From positions 1 to 5,528 of the forward strand of contig JAUVQZ010000194.1 of assembly GCA_030597865.1 (NCBI GenBank): 5,528 nt of DNA, written 5' to 3'. Source of the DNA: Pseudomonadota bacterium (GTDB taxonomy: Bacteria; Desulfobacterota; Desulfobulbia; Desulfobulbales; SURF-16). Positions 5,476 through 5,528 of the stretch are shown piece by piece. The translations under genes and the position numbers were made by a program. The notes beneath the pieces are model-generated. The model was not told the DNA's origin and made no database searches. It worked only from the letters and a program-made list of their open reading frames with translations. Each line of letters starts with the position of its first letter. The stretch's first letter is position 1.

Positions 5476-5528
5476 CCCCCTGGGACTGTAAGCAGGGAGA
5501 ACTATTTTTATAAGGCCAGCTGGAATAA
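5476..5528 (+). promoter_or_regulatory. Possible partial cobalamin riboswitch at the right edge
   Basis: CCCTG (5478-5482) pairs with CAGGG (5493-5497) around the loop GGACTGTAAG. This resembles the CCCGC-ACTGTAAG-CGGG hairpin of cobalamin riboswitches with compensatory stem changes. GGCCAGCTGG (5514-5523) then resembles the GCCACTGG box that follows at about this distance. The preceding core (GGTG..AAATCC) is not directly upstream, where the terminator lies instead. A similar half motif lies far upstream at 5153-5187. An alternative reading is a promoter with TATAAG at 5509-5514 and a weak CTGTAA -35 at 5486-5491. Low confidence either way; the element runs off the window. Confidence 0.25.

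Overview
The window is moderately GC-rich bacterial chromosome with five protein-coding genes, all on the + strand. The cohesive palindromic repeat family (CCACGGAATCCACGGAA type), the MpsC/DUF2294 protein and the overall gene style suggest a Gram-negative anaerobe of the Desulfobacterota, perhaps Desulfobulbales. This placement is inference from family resemblance, not proof.

Layout. 1-234 is the C-terminal end of an aldehyde dehydrogenase. 235-472 is an intergenic region holding a 72-bp imperfect palindrome 22 nt after the stop, a weak promoter candidate and a short REP-like palindrome. 473-2152 encodes a 559-residue fusion in the order prephenate dehydratase, ACT, prephenate dehydrogenase. 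2226-2837 encodes a class I SAM-dependent methyltransferase. A second copy of the ~73-bp palindrome follows it at almost the same distance (24 nt). 3012-4601 encodes a DUF445 membrane protein with a transmembrane segment at each end. 4748-5128 encodes a small MpsC/DUF2294 protein. The last 400 bases hold no credible gene. They contain a weak terminator, several inverted repeats, a very strong intrinsic terminator (5420-5465), and at the right edge a stretch resembling part of a cobalamin riboswitch.

How the parts fit. The fusion protein would act at the prephenate branch point of phenylalanine and tyrosine synthesis, with the ACT domain as a likely amino-acid sensor. No chorismate mutase domain is visible. 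The methyltransferase follows 73 nt downstream and may be co-transcribed, but no pathway link is evident. The two palindromes bracket this gene pair and probably act as 3'-end or termination structures for the units upstream of each. DUF445 and MpsC lie downstream as separate units and may both concern the membrane, but a functional link is not shown.

Most notable points: the PheA-ACT-TyrA architecture with altered signature residues in every domain; the paired palindromes after two successive stop codons; and the structured noncoding tail with two separated cobalamin-riboswitch-like half motifs.
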